Shown here: positions 23,408 to 34,684 of the stretch, one piece after another
How positions within the stretch are numbered: position 1 is the first letter of the stretch
Layout: each line of letters opens with the position of its first letter
NCBI RefSeq assembly: GCF_036327775.1
Contig: NZ_CP109598.1
Span: 620,001 to 684,000 of the forward strand
Reading direction: 5' to 3'
Source: Streptomyces sp. NBC_01498
GTDB lineage: Bacteria; Actinomycetota; Actinomycetes; Streptomycetales; Streptomycetaceae
DNA length: 64,000 nucleotides
Translations under genes and position numbers: made by a program
Notes under the pieces: generated by a model
The model's database searches: none
The model's input: only the letters and a program-made list of their open reading frames with translations
What the model was told of the DNA's origin: nothing

Positions 23408-24286
23408 CTAGCGGGGGCTCGCCGCGCTCCGGTCCCAGAAATCGACCAGTGCGGAGGCCGTTTCGTCCGGGAGGTGGACATTGGGCGAATGTCCGCCTCC
23501 CGGCAACGGGACGAGACGCGCTCCCAGACGGTGCGCCATTTCTTCGACCTCTTCCGGGGACCAGGTGCCGTCGGGGGAACCCGACAGCACCGCCTTGGGA
23601 AGGTCGATCCGGGCCAGTTGCGGGGTGCGATCGGTCTCGCCCCGCATCTGACCGGCCGCCGCGGCCAGATGTGCCGGAACATTCGCGAGCCAGCGCCGGT
23701 GCAGGAATTCCCGCACCTCCTCCGCCGCCTCGCTCCGCCGCTGGCGGACGAACGGCCAGAGCTCGTCCGGCGACATGGATTCCAGGCCCGTGAGCAGCAT
23801 TCCCAATCGCTCCCGCTGTCCCGCGGAAACCGGTCCCGGGCCGACGTTCATGAGAGTCAGCGACGCCCACAGGGAGCGGTCGCCCGAGCTGTCGAGCACG
23901 GCGGCTCGGGCGATCATGCCGCCGTAGGAGTGGCCCAGCAGGTGCACGGCGCCCGCGTCGAGCCGCCGTGCGACGGCCATGACATCACGGGCCAGTTCGA
24001 CCTGTGTGTACGAGGGCTCGGACGACGCGGCGCCGGTCTCGTACTGCCCCCGGCCGTCCAGGGCGACGACACGGTAGCCGCCCTCGCTCAGCCCGGAAAG
24101 CAGGGGCAGGAAGTCTTCCTTGCTGCCCAGGAAGCCCGGCACGAGGAGGGCGACCCCCCGATACGGAGCGGCGTCCATCGGCGCCGTGTCCAGCACGGCG
24201 AATTCGCCACGGGCGGTGGGCATGCTCCACGTGCGCGTGTGGGAGGGCCGCTCAAGGGTCAACAACTGGCTCACGCGGAGCATCAT
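23408..24286 (-). CDS. Alpha/beta hydrolase
   Basis: A 292-residue alpha/beta-fold hydrolase. The nucleophile elbow is GHSYGG (S120), the acid is probably D239 in SGSPDGTW, and the catalytic His is H266 in GGGHSPN. An oxyanion-hole loop VPGFLGS is at about 49-55. There is no signal peptide, so it is cytoplasmic. The substrate class (ester, lactone or epoxide) cannot be told. It stands alone, converging on the transporter operon. Confidence 0.85.
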   Translation of the reverse strand: MMLRVSQLLTLERPSHTRTWSMPTARGEFAVLDTAPMDAAPYRGVALLVPGFLGSKEDFLPLLSGLSEGGYRVVALDGRGQYETGAASSEPSYTQVELARDVMAVARRLDAGAVHLLGHSYGGMIARAAVLDSSGDRSLWASLTLMNVGPGPVSAGQRERLGMLLTGLESMSPDELWPFVRQRRSEAAEEVREFLHRRWLANVPAHLAAAAGQMRGETDRTPQLARIDLPKAVLSGSPDGTWSPEEVEEMAHRLGARLVPLPGGGHSPNVHLPDETASALVDFWDRSAASPR

Positions 24287-24510
24287 ACGACCGCCACCGC
24301 CACGCCCGGACCGCGATTCGAACGGACTTTCCCCTGGTCAGGGCCTTGCGCCGGCGCAAAGGTCCTGCCTGCCCCGGCCTTTCACGCGAGGCGAGGTGAA
24401 TTCCCCCGGCCGGCCGACGCGGACGGCCTCCGGGCCCTGTCCCGCGCGCATCCGCCGGACAGGGCGCCAGAAGAACCGTTACGACCCACTGGGTCGCCCA
24501 ACTGGGGCGG

Positions 24511-25728
24511 CTAGACGACCAGTTGGCCCTTGCCGAGGGCGATCACACCGTTCTTCGAGACCGTGTACAGCTCCTCGTCCCGGCCGGGGTTGACGCCGAT
24601 CGTGGCGCCGGGCGGGACGTCGACGTTCTTGTCGAGGATCGAGCCGCGGACCACCGCGCCCCGGCCCACCCGTACGTTGTCGTGGAGCACCGAGCCCTGC
24701 ACCACGGCGCCCTCCTCGATCACCACGCCGGGCGACAGCACGGAACGGGTCACCTGCCCCCGGATCACACAGCCGGGGCCCACGATGGACTCGCTCGCGA
24801 TGCCGCCCGCCACGAACCGCGCGGGCGGCAGCTGGCCCGTGTGGGTGTAGATCGGCCAGCGTCTGTTGTCCAGGTTGAACTCGGGCTGGTGCGAGATCAG
24901 ATCCATGTGCGCGTCGTAGTACGAGTCGAGGGTGCCCACGTCGCGCCAGTAGCCGTGTTCGCGCGGGGTCTCGCCGGGGACGTGGTTGTCGTCGAAGTCG
25001 TAGACCTGCGCCATGCCCTGCTCGGTGAGCATCGGCAGGATCGAACCGCCCATGTCGTGGACCGACGACTCGTCCTCGGCGTCCCGGTGCAGCGCGTCCA
25101 CCAGGATCTTGGTGGTGAAGAGGTAGTTGCCCATCGAGGCGAAGACCCGCTCGGGGTCGTCCGCCAGGCCGGGCACGTCCGTCGGCTTCTCCTGGAACCG
25201 GTCGACCGTCGTGCCGTCGGAGCCGGGCGTGATGATCCCGAACGACGACGCCTCGGCGCGCGGGACCCTGATCCCGGCGACCGTCACCCCGGCGCCGCTC
25301 TCGACGTGCCGCTGGAGCATCTGCCGGGGGTCCATGCGGTACACGTGGTCGGCGCCGAAGACCGCGATGTAGTCGGGCTGTTCGTCGTGGACGAGATTGA
25401 GGGACTGGAGGATCGCGTCGGCGCTGCCGAGATACCAGCGCGGGCCGAGACGCTGCTGGGCCGGGACGGGCGTCACGTAGTTCCCCAGCAGGCTGGACAT
25501 CCGCCAGGTGACGCTCACATGGCGGTCCAGCGAGTGCGACTTGTACTGCGTGAGGACGCAGTTGCGCATGATGTCGCCGTTGACGAGATTCGACAGGACG
25601 AAGTCGACCAGGCGGTACGTGCCGCCGAAGGTCACCGCCGGTTTCGCACGGTCGGCCGTCAGCGGCATCAGCCGCTTGCCCTCTCCGCCCGCCAGCACGA
25701 TCCCGAGCACCGAAGGTCCACCGCGCAT
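24511..25728 (-). CDS. glgC: Glucose-1-phosphate adenylyltransferase GlgC
   Basis: GlgC makes ADP-glucose from glucose-1-phosphate and ATP, the committed step of bacterial glycogen synthesis. The 405-residue protein has the N-terminal nucleotidyltransferase domain with the [11 protein letters not shown] signature (residues 13-23), the [10 protein letters not shown] metal site, and a C-terminal left-handed beta-helix. AAGGAG lies five bases before the ATG. It lies 46 bp downstream of the glycosyltransferase gene on the same strand, so a glycogen operon is likely. Confidence 0.95.
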   Translation of the reverse strand: MRGGPSVLGIVLAGGEGKRLMPLTADRAKPAVTFGGTYRLVDFVLSNLVNGDIMRNCVLTQYKSHSLDRHVSVTWRMSSLLGNYVTPVPAQQRLGPRWYLGSADAILQSLNLVHDEQPDYIAVFGADHVYRMDPRQMLQRHVESGAGVTVAGIRVPRAEASSFGIITPGSDGTTVDRFQEKPTDVPGLADDPERVFASMGNYLFTTKILVDALHRDAEDESSVHDMGGSILPMLTEQGMAQVYDFDDNHVPGETPREHGYWRDVGTLDSYYDAHMDLISHQPEFNLDNRRWPIYTHTGQLPPARFVAGGIASESIVGPGCVIRGQVTRSVLSPGVVIEEGAVVQGSVLHDNVRVGRGAVVRGSILDKNVDVPPGATIGVNPGRDEELYTVSKNGVIALGKGQLVV

Positions 25729-25774
25729 CGCCGCTCCTTTGTTCGCGACCCTCTTACCGGTCGTCCGGATCCGT

Positions 25775-26962
25775 CTACCCGCCCTGACCGGACTTGAGCA
25801 GCTCTTCGTACACCTCGTACGTACGCCGGGCCACCCGGTCCCAGCCGAACTCGCGCACCGCCCTGTCCCGTCCCGCCGCGCCCATCGCGGCGGCCGACTC
25901 CGGGTCGTCCAGCACCCGGTTGAGCGTCTCGGTGAGAGCGGTCTCGAAGTCCTCCGGGTGCCGTTCGTCGTACGGCACCAGCAGGCCGGTGCTTCCGTCG
26001 TCGACGACCTCCGGGATACCGCCGACCGCCGAGGCGACGACGGCGGTGCCGCACGCCATCGCCTCCAGGTTCACGATCCCCAGCGGTTCGTACACCGAGG
26101 GACAGGCGAACACCGCCGCGTGGGTCAGCAACTGGACGACGTCGGGGCGCGGCAGCATCTCGGGGATCCAGAACACCCCGTCGCGGCTGCCGCTCAGCTC
26201 GTCCACCAGCTCCCGGAACTCCCGGCCGATCTCCGGCGTGTCGGGTGCGCCCGCGCAGAGCACCAGCTGGGCCTCCGGGTCGAGGGCGCGGGCCGCGCGC
26301 AGCAGGTGCGGGACACCCTTCTGCCGGGTGATGCGGCCGACGAACAGCACGAAGGGCCGGTCGGGGTCGATGCCGATCCGCTCCAGCACGTCGGTGCCGT
26401 GGTCCGGCCGGTAGAGGCGGGTGTCGATGCCGTTGTAGATCACCCGGACCCGGTCGGGGTCGAGCGAGGGGTAGCAGTCGAGGATGTCGGCGCGCATGCC
26501 GCGCGAGACGGCGACGACCGCGTCCGCGGCCTCTATCGCGGTGCGCTCGGCCCAGCCGGACAGCGCGTACCCGCCGCCGAGCTGCTCGGCCTTCCAGGGG
26601 CGCAGGGGCTCCAGCGAGTGGGCCGTCATCACGTGCGGGATGCCGTACAGCATCTTGGAGACATGGCCGGCCAGCGCCGCGTACCAGGTGTGGGAGTGCA
26701 CCAGATCGCTGCCCTCGGCCGCGGCGGCCATCGCGAGGTCCACGGAGAACGTGCGCAGCGCGTCGTTGGCGCCGTCGAGTCCGGCGGCGGCCCGGTGGCG
26801 TACGACACCGGCGGCCCGGTCCTCGGGACCGCCGTCCTCGCCCCAGCAGTGCACGCGCAGATCGGTCAGCTCGCGCAGTTCACGGGCCAGGAACTCCACA
26901 TGGACGCCGGCGCCTCCGTAGACGTCCGGGGGGAACTCCCGGGTCAGCAGACCGACCTTCAC
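25775..26962 (-). CDS. glgA: Glycogen synthase-type glycosyltransferase (GlgA)
   Basis: A 395-residue GT4-type glycogen synthase of the actinobacterial kind, which uses ADP-glucose to extend alpha-1,4-glucan or make maltose-1-phosphate. Visible motifs: [20 protein letters not shown] at the start, [10 protein letters not shown], and the late [20 protein letters not shown] sugar-nucleotide motif with its catalytic Glu pair. I chose the GTG at 26962 because the family starts with [10 protein letters not shown] and GGGGG lies upstream; an ATG at 26995 would add 11 residues. It lies upstream of glgC. In related actinomycetes this protein may be GlgM, making maltose-1-phosphate. Confidence 0.85.
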   Translation of the reverse strand: MKVGLLTREFPPDVYGGAGVHVEFLARELRELTDLRVHCWGEDGGPEDRAAGVVRHRAAAGLDGANDALRTFSVDLAMAAAAEGSDLVHSHTWYAALAGHVSKMLYGIPHVMTAHSLEPLRPWKAEQLGGGYALSGWAERTAIEAADAVVAVSRGMRADILDCYPSLDPDRVRVIYNGIDTRLYRPDHGTDVLERIGIDPDRPFVLFVGRITRQKGVPHLLRAARALDPEAQLVLCAGAPDTPEIGREFRELVDELSGSRDGVFWIPEMLPRPDVVQLLTHAAVFACPSVYEPLGIVNLEAMACGTAVVASAVGGIPEVVDDGSTGLLVPYDERHPEDFETALTETLNRVLDDPESAAAMGAAGRDRAVREFGWDRVARRTYEVYEELLKSGQGG

Positions 26963-27002
26963 GCCATACCCCCGTCGCCCGACGATCTCAGCCATGTCAT
27001 GG

Positions 27003-27812
27003 TCACCCGGAAACCTCTCGCGCGGAAGGGCGTGGCGGTGGCCGGTCGAAGACACAGTCCCCGCAGAGGCCGCCGGAGGGGCAACGGTAGTAGAGGCAGC
27101 AGCTGCGGCGCCGGAAGGTCCCGTCCCTTGATACGCCGGTGGTGCGCAGGTCGGGGTGGGTGAAGAGGGCCGCGCCGATGAGGGCCGCCCGCTCACCGGC
27201 CTCGGGGCGCCCGGTCCGGCGGCTCCAGGCGCGCAGTTCCCGTACGGCGCCGGCGAGGGCGGAGCCCGCGTTGCCCCACAGCAGGCGTGGCGAGATCCCG
27301 CCGTCGGCGCGCAGGGCCGCCGCCAGCGGGACGAGGTGGCCGTACTGGACCACCGCGCGCACCGACACCGCGAGGTTCTCCGGTGAGGGGTCGTAAGGGC
27401 CCAGGGCGCGCGGCGCGGCCAGCAGGAGGTCGTCCGGCGCGGAGGCGCCCGGATTCCAGCGCAGCCTGGCCGGGTCCAGGTCCGGTACCCGGCCGTGCAG
27501 CGCGGCCGGTCCCAGGGCCACCGACCAGAGGCGGGCGGCGAGGCCCAGGTGCGCGACGGACGCCGCGACCCGGCGCTCGGGGGCGCCGAGTCTCCGGGCG
27601 ACCGTGTCGACGCGCGCGGACAGCGGCGCGACGTCGCCCGCGTAGATCCGCGCGAGAGGGACGTACGCGCCGTCGTGCGCCCCCACGCCCGCCCGCGCTT
27701 CCGCCGTCCACGCCGTTTCAGGCCCCGTCCCCGACTCCGTCCCCGTCCGGGGACCGCCGTCCGTCCGCAGTGCGAAGAACCCGCCCACAGATCCGACCTC
27801 CGCGAGATCCAC
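27003..27812 (-). CDS. FhuF-like (2Fe-2S) ferric iron reductase
   Basis: A 269-residue protein with a C-terminal cluster-binding motif in which CC, then C ten residues later, then CxxC (CCLYYRCPSGGLCGDC) matches the FhuF type of iron-sulfur reductases. Such proteins reduce ferric siderophores in the cytoplasm. The rest is an Ala/Pro-rich helical domain. The GTG start follows a GGAGGG-rich site. Its stop lies 8-40 bp from the glgA start, so it could share a transcript with glgA and glgC. That neighbour is functionally odd, and no siderophore transport gene is nearby. Confidence 0.8.
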   Translation of the reverse strand: MDLAEVGSVGGFFALRTDGGPRTGTESGTGPETAWTAEARAGVGAHDGAYVPLARIYAGDVAPLSARVDTVARRLGAPERRVAASVAHLGLAARLWSVALGPAALHGRVPDLDPARLRWNPGASAPDDLLLAAPRALGPYDPSPENLAVSVRAVVQYGHLVPLAAALRADGGISPRLLWGNAGSALAGAVRELRAWSRRTGRPEAGERAALIGAALFTHPDLRTTGVSRDGTFRRRSCCLYYRCPSGGLCGDCVFDRPPPRPSAREVSG

Positions 27813-28057
27813 CCGCCCTCCCTCTCCGGCCCTCGACCGCCACCATTGCTCTCACCTGCCGTCACAGTCCGTAACGTTCCGTGGTCACGACGGGTTCCCG
27901 GTACGGAACACCGTCCGCCGCCCGTTGCTCCGTGACGAGGGCCCCGGCGACCGCCCCGGGAATGACCCGAGCCCTCGGCGCGTACTACTACAGCAGTACG
28001 TCGGAATGCCGTCTTCAGGACGACGACTAATCGAAGCGGGCGAGAGATCGTGGACAT

Positions 28058-30478
<2,421 letters not shown>

Positions 30479-30726
30479 GGGCTCACATCGGGAGCCCGCG
30501 CGGATCGTGTGCGCCTGTCGTGCGTCCACGTGTGCGTCCTCGGCGCGGCCTCCGCCCGTCGGCCGCGCGACGTTCGTGACGCGGCCGGCCCGGCGTCCGC
30601 GCCCCGTCCGACGCTCCGTCGGGCACGAGGTCCGGGCGCCCGCCGCCCGCCGCCCCCGCGTCGTCCCAGCCCAGGGGCCGGCATTGACAGGCCCGGCACC
30701 GTCCGGCGAGTCTGGGTCAGTCAGCG

Positions 30727-30740
30727 GGAGAGCGCTCTCC
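30727..30740. promoter_or_regulatory. LacI-type operator 1 (GGAGAGCGCTCTCC) in front of GH3
   Basis: A perfect 14-bp palindrome 20 bp before the GH3 start codon, downstream of the TTGACA at 30684. It matches three other sites in the window (33277, 49535, 50814) exactly. Confidence 0.8.
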
Positions 30741-30760
30741 AACAGGATTGAAGGGGCAGT

Positions 30761-33295
30761 ATGGCCGAGGACGAGACCGAGCGACTGCTGGAGAAGCTCG
30801 ACATCGGGCAGAAGGTCCGTCTGCTGACGGGAGCCAGCAACTGGCGTACGTACGACGAACCGGCCGTCGGTCTGCGTCCTCTCACGATGTCCGACGGACC
30901 CGCCGGGGTACGGGGCGACGCCTGGGACGAGCGGCGGACCTCCCTCGTGCTGCCGTCGCCGACCGCCCTCGCGGCCTCCTGGGACGAGGAGTTGGTCCGG
31001 GAACTCGGCGGGCTGCTCGCCGACGAGGCACTCCGCAAAGGGGTGCGGGTGCTGCTCGCCCCCACCCTGAATCTGCACCGGTCGCCGCTGGGCGGGCGGC
31101 ACTTCGAGTGCTTCTCCGAGGACCCGCTGCTGACCGCGCGCACCGGCGTCGCTTTCGTGACGGGTGTGCAGGAGGGCGGTGTCGCGGCCACGGCCAAGCA
31201 CTTCGTCGCCAACGACGCGGAGACCGACCGGCTGCGCGTCGACGTCCGGGTGGACGAACGGACCCTGCGCGAGGTGTATCTGGCCCCGTTCGAGGCGGCG
31301 GTGGACGCCGGTGTCTGGGCGGTGATGTCCGCGTACAACAAGGTCAACGGGGAGACGATGTCGGCCTCCCCGCTGCTTGACCGGCCGCTGAAGGAGGACC
31401 GGCCGGCGCACGGGGACCGAGGTCCGGGAGGCGGCTGGGGCTTCGACGGGCTCGTCGTCTCCGACTGGGGCGCGGTCCGTTCGCCGCTCGACACCGCCCG
31501 CTCCGGCCAGGACCTCGCCATGCCCGGTCCTTGCAGCCCCTGGGCGGACGGGCTGCTCGACGCCGTACGGGCGGGGCTGGTCGACGAGGCGCGGATCGAC
31601 GACAAGGTACGGCGGCTGCTGCGGCTGGCCCGGCGGGTCGGCGCGCTCGGCGAACCGGGCCCGGCGCGACGGCACATGACCCCGCCGGCCGGCCGGCGCG
31701 CGCTGCTGCGGCGTGCGGTCGCCGCCGGAACGGTCCTGCTGCGCAACGAGAACGCCGTCCTGCCGCTGGACCCGGCCCGGCTGCGCCGCCTCGCCGTCGT
31801 GGGCGCGCACGCCACCGCCGTGCGGATCCAGGGCGGCGGGAGCGCGGAGGTGTTCCCCGCGTCCGTGGTCACCCCGCTGGCGGGGATCGAGGCGGCGCTG
31901 CGGGACACCGGCGGGGCGGACACCGAGGTGACGTACGCGCCCGGCCTGCCGCCGCACACCCGGCCCCGGCCGCTCGACCCCGCCTGGACCCGTGACCCGC
32001 GCGACGGCCAACCGGGCGTCCTCGTACGGCTGCTGGACGCCGACGGCGCCGAACTCCACGCCGAACACCGGCTGTCGGGCCGCATCGTGGAACCGGCCCG
32101 GGTGCCGGGCGCGGCCACCGTGGAGATCCGGGCCCTCGTCCGCCCGGCGCACAGCGGCAGTTGGACCCTGGGGGTGGGCGGCTGGGGGCTGATCTCCCTG
32201 TCGGTGGACGGCCGGACGCTGCTGTCGGAGGAGTTCCCGCTGGACAGTGACGACCCGACCCGGGTGCATGTGGCGCCGCCCTACCGGTGCGCGCGGGCCG
32301 AGTTGACCGAGGGCGTGGAGGTGGAGGTGGTCGCGCGGCGGCGGCTGGATCCCGGAACGGGGATCGCGACGCTGCTGGCCGCCGCACCGCCGCCCGGGGA
32401 CGCGGAGGCGGCCCTCGCCGAGGCCGTGGCCGCCGCGCGGGCCGCCGATGTCGCCGTCGTCGTGGTGGGCACGACCGAGGAGAGCGAGTCCGAGGGACGC
32501 GACCGAGAGTCCCTGGCCCTGCCCGGCGGCCAGGACGCGCTCGTGCGGGCGGTGGCCCGCGCCAACCCGCGCACGGTGGTGCTGGTCAACTCCGGCGGCC
32601 CGGTCGAACTGCCCTGGCACCTCGACGTACCGGCGCTGCTGCTCGCCTGGTTCCCCGGCCAGGAGGCCGGACACGGCCTGGCCGACGTGCTGTTCGGCCG
32701 CGCCGAGCCCGGCGGGCGGCTGCCGACGACGTGGGCGCGGGACCGGCGGGACGTCCCGGTGCTGGACACCGTGCCGCGCGACGGACGCCTTCCCTATGAG
32801 GAGGGCGTCCACATCGGCCACCGCGCCTGGCTGCGCGCCGGCAGGCGCCCCGCGTACTGGTTCGGGCACGGCCTCGGGTACACGACGTGGGCGTACGAGG
32901 GCGTGGAGGCGCCCGCGACGGTGTCGGCGGCCGACGGCGAGGCGGGCGTGGACGTACGCGTACGGCTGCGCAACACCGGCCCGCGCCGGGGCCGTGAGGT
33001 CGTCCAGGTCTATCTCGCCCGTACGGAGACGGCGGTCGACCGGCCGGTGCGCGCGCTGGCCGGGTACGCGGCGGTGGAGGCGGAGGCGGGCGAGGAGGTC
33101 GTGGCGACGGTACGGCTCGGCGCGCGGGCCCTGTCGCACTGGTCGGTGGAGAGCGGGCGCTGGGAGCGGGAGCCGGGCGTGTTCACGCTTCTGGCCGGGT
33201 CCTCGGCGGGCGAACTGCCGCTGAGCACGGCGCTCACGGTGTCGGAGAAGGGGCCGGTCACCCCGGACTTGGCGATGGAGAGCGCTCTCCGCTGA
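30761..33295 (+). CDS. GH3 beta-glucosidase with PA14 insert, intracellular
   Basis: An 844-residue GH3 enzyme. The N-terminal barrel carries the nucleophile D235 in VVSDWGA. The alpha/beta sandwich domain follows, interrupted by a PA14-like domain at about residues 415-530 (TLGVGGWGLISLSVDG). A fibronectin-III-like domain ends the protein. There is no signal peptide, so it hydrolyses imported oligosaccharides. AAGGGG precedes the ATG, and a perfect operator lies just upstream. The last codons (MESALR) themselves encode a second copy of that operator for the next gene. Beta-glucoside or beta-xyloside specificity is not resolved. Confidence 0.87.
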   Translation: MAEDETERLLEKLDIGQKVRLLTGASNWRTYDEPAVGLRPLTMSDGPAGVRGDAWDERRTSLVLPSPTALAASWDEELVRELGGLLADEALRKGVRVLLAPTLNLHRSPLGGRHFECFSEDPLLTARTGVAFVTGVQEGGVAATAKHFVANDAETDRLRVDVRVDERTLREVYLAPFEAAVDAGVWAVMSAYNKVNGETMSASPLLDRPLKEDRPAHGDRGPGGGWGFDGLVVSDWGAVRSPLDTARSGQDLAMPGPCSPWADGLLDAVRAGLVDEARIDDKVRRLLRLARRVGALGEPGPARRHMTPPAGRRALLRRAVAAGTVLLRNENAVLPLDPARLRRLAVVGAHATAVRIQGGGSAEVFPASVVTPLAGIEAALRDTGGADTEVTYAPGLPPHTRPRPLDPAWTRDPRDGQPGVLVRLLDADGAELHAEHRLSGRIVEPARVPGAATVEIRALVRPAHSGSWTLGVGGWGLISLSVDGRTLLSEEFPLDSDDPTRVHVAPPYRCARAELTEGVEVEVVARRRLDPGTGIATLLAAAPPPGDAEAALAEAVAAARAADVAVVVVGTTEESESEGRDRESLALPGGQDALVRAVARANPRTVVLVNSGGPVELPWHLDVPALLLAWFPGQEAGHGLADVLFGRAEPGGRLPTTWARDRRDVPVLDTVPRDGRLPYEEGVHIGHRAWLRAGRRPAYWFGHGLGYTTWAYEGVEAPATVSAADGEAGVDVRVRLRNTGPRRGREVVQVYLARTETAVDRPVRALAGYAAVEAEAGEEVVATVRLGARALSHWSVESGRWEREPGVFTLLAGSSAGELPLSTALTVSEKGPVTPDLAMESALR

Positions 33296-33304
33296 TGCTA
33301 TAAA
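33277..33304 (+). promoter_or_regulatory. Operator 2 plus extended -10 promoter of the LacI gene
   Basis: GGAGAGCGCTCTCC (33277-33290) lies inside the final codons of GH3. It is followed by an extended -10, TGCTATAAA (-10 hexamer 33299-33304). The LacI ATG begins seven bases later, so the transcript should start at or next to the ATG and be leaderless. The operator occupies the -35 position. Confidence 0.65.
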
Positions 33305-33311
33305 TGCGCTC

Positions 33312-34445
33312 ATGACGGAGGATTCACGCACGGCCGGCGCGCCCACGCTGGAGGACGTCGCCCGCGCGGCCGGGGTCTCGCGTGCCACCGTCTCCCGGGT
33401 CATCAACGGCGTACGCAACGTCGATCCGGTGATCCAGGCGGCGGTGCGGGACGCGGTGGCCGTCACCGGGTACACGCCGAACCGCGCGGCCCGCTCGCTG
33501 GTCACCCGCAAGGCCGACTCGGTGGCCCTGGTCGTGTCGGGCGCCGGGGACGATCCGCCGCCGGTCGCCGCGACGGCCGGACCGGAGCCGCAGGACGGCG
33601 ACCGCGGCGACGGAGGCGCGGAGGAGGGCGGTTTCGACGGCGGTGTGGGCTCCTTCATGACGGAGGTCTTCGCCGACCCGTTCTTCGGCCGGGTGGTGAC
33701 GGGCGTCGTCAACTTCCTCCGCCCGCGCGGGATCCACCCGGTGCTGATGTTCGCCGAGACCTCGCGCGCGCGGGACGAGGTGGTGTCGTACCTGCGCCAG
33801 GGCAGTGCCGACGGCGCGCTGGTCGTCTCCACGCACGCCGGGGACCCGCTGCCCGCGCTGATCACGGACGCCGGGCTGCCCGCCGTGCTCTACGCCCGCC
33901 CGGCGCGTCCGGTACGGATCAGTTACGTCGACCTCGCCCACCAGGACGGCGCCCGGCTGGCCGCCGAACATCTGCTGGCCCGGGGCTGCCGGCGGATCGC
34001 CACGATCGCGGGGCCCTACGACGTCCCGGCCGGACAGGACCGGCTGGCGGGCTTCCGGGACACGATGGCCCGGCACGGGCATCCGTACGTCCCCGTCGCC
34101 GAGGGCGAGTTCACCGAGGAGAGCGGCGCCCTGGCGATGGCGCGGCTGCTGGACGAACACCCGGACCTGGACGGGGTGTTCGCGGCGAACGACCTGATGG
34201 CCGTGGGCGCGTGCCAGGTGCTGCGCGAGCGGGGGCGGGCGGTCCCGGACGACGTCGCGGTGATCGGCTTCGACGACAGCCGCGCGGCGGCGGCCTGCCG
34301 CCCGCCGCTGACGACGGTGCGGCAGCCGGTGGAGGAGATGGCGGCGGAGATGGCCCGGCTGCTGCTGGACCGGCTGGCCCGCCCGGAACGCCCCGTCACC
34401 TCGGTGATCTTCGAACCGACCCTGGTCCGGCGCGCCTCGGCCTGA
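33312..34445 (+). CDS. LacI family repressor of the GGAGAGCGCTCTCC regulon
   Basis: A 377-residue LacI-type regulator. The helix-turn-helix is in PTLEDVARAAGVSRATVSRVING (residues 11-33), the hinge in NRAARSL, and the sugar-sensing domain follows. An acidic Gly/Asp/Pro-rich insert of about 40 residues (77-116) separates hinge and sensor domain, which is unusual. No ribosome site precedes the ATG, in line with a leaderless message from the promoter at 33299. It lies immediately after GH3, and an identical operator is in front of both genes, so it most likely represses both, and the remote glycosidase/DUF1996 genes. Confidence 0.88.
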   Translation: MTEDSRTAGAPTLEDVARAAGVSRATVSRVINGVRNVDPVIQAAVRDAVAVTGYTPNRAARSLVTRKADSVALVVSGAGDDPPPVAATAGPEPQDGDRGDGGAEEGGFDGGVGSFMTEVFADPFFGRVVTGVVNFLRPRGIHPVLMFAETSRARDEVVSYLRQGSADGALVVSTHAGDPLPALITDAGLPAVLYARPARPVRISYVDLAHQDGARLAAEHLLARGCRRIATIAGPYDVPAGQDRLAGFRDTMARHGHPYVPVAEGEFTEESGALAMARLLDEHPDLDGVFAANDLMAVGACQVLRERGRAVPDDVAVIGFDDSRAAAACRPPLTTVRQPVEEMAAEMARLLLDRLARPERPVTSVIFEPTLVRRASA

Positions 34446-34684
34446 CGGTGCGGCAGCCGCCCTCGGTCGGGCACCGGGCAGGCCGTACGAGCGCCCCTGG
34501 CGGCCCGGAAACGGCGGTCACGAGGGGGACGCGTGGTCTCCGCCGGGCGTCGTCCGTTCGACATGTCCGACCTGAACCGGACGGCCGGACGGACAGGCGG
34601 CCGGACGGCCGACGGAAGGCGCACCCCCGGCGCACCGACGGACCGGCAGTCAGCCGAGCAGGCAGACAGGCAGTCAGGGCGCCG

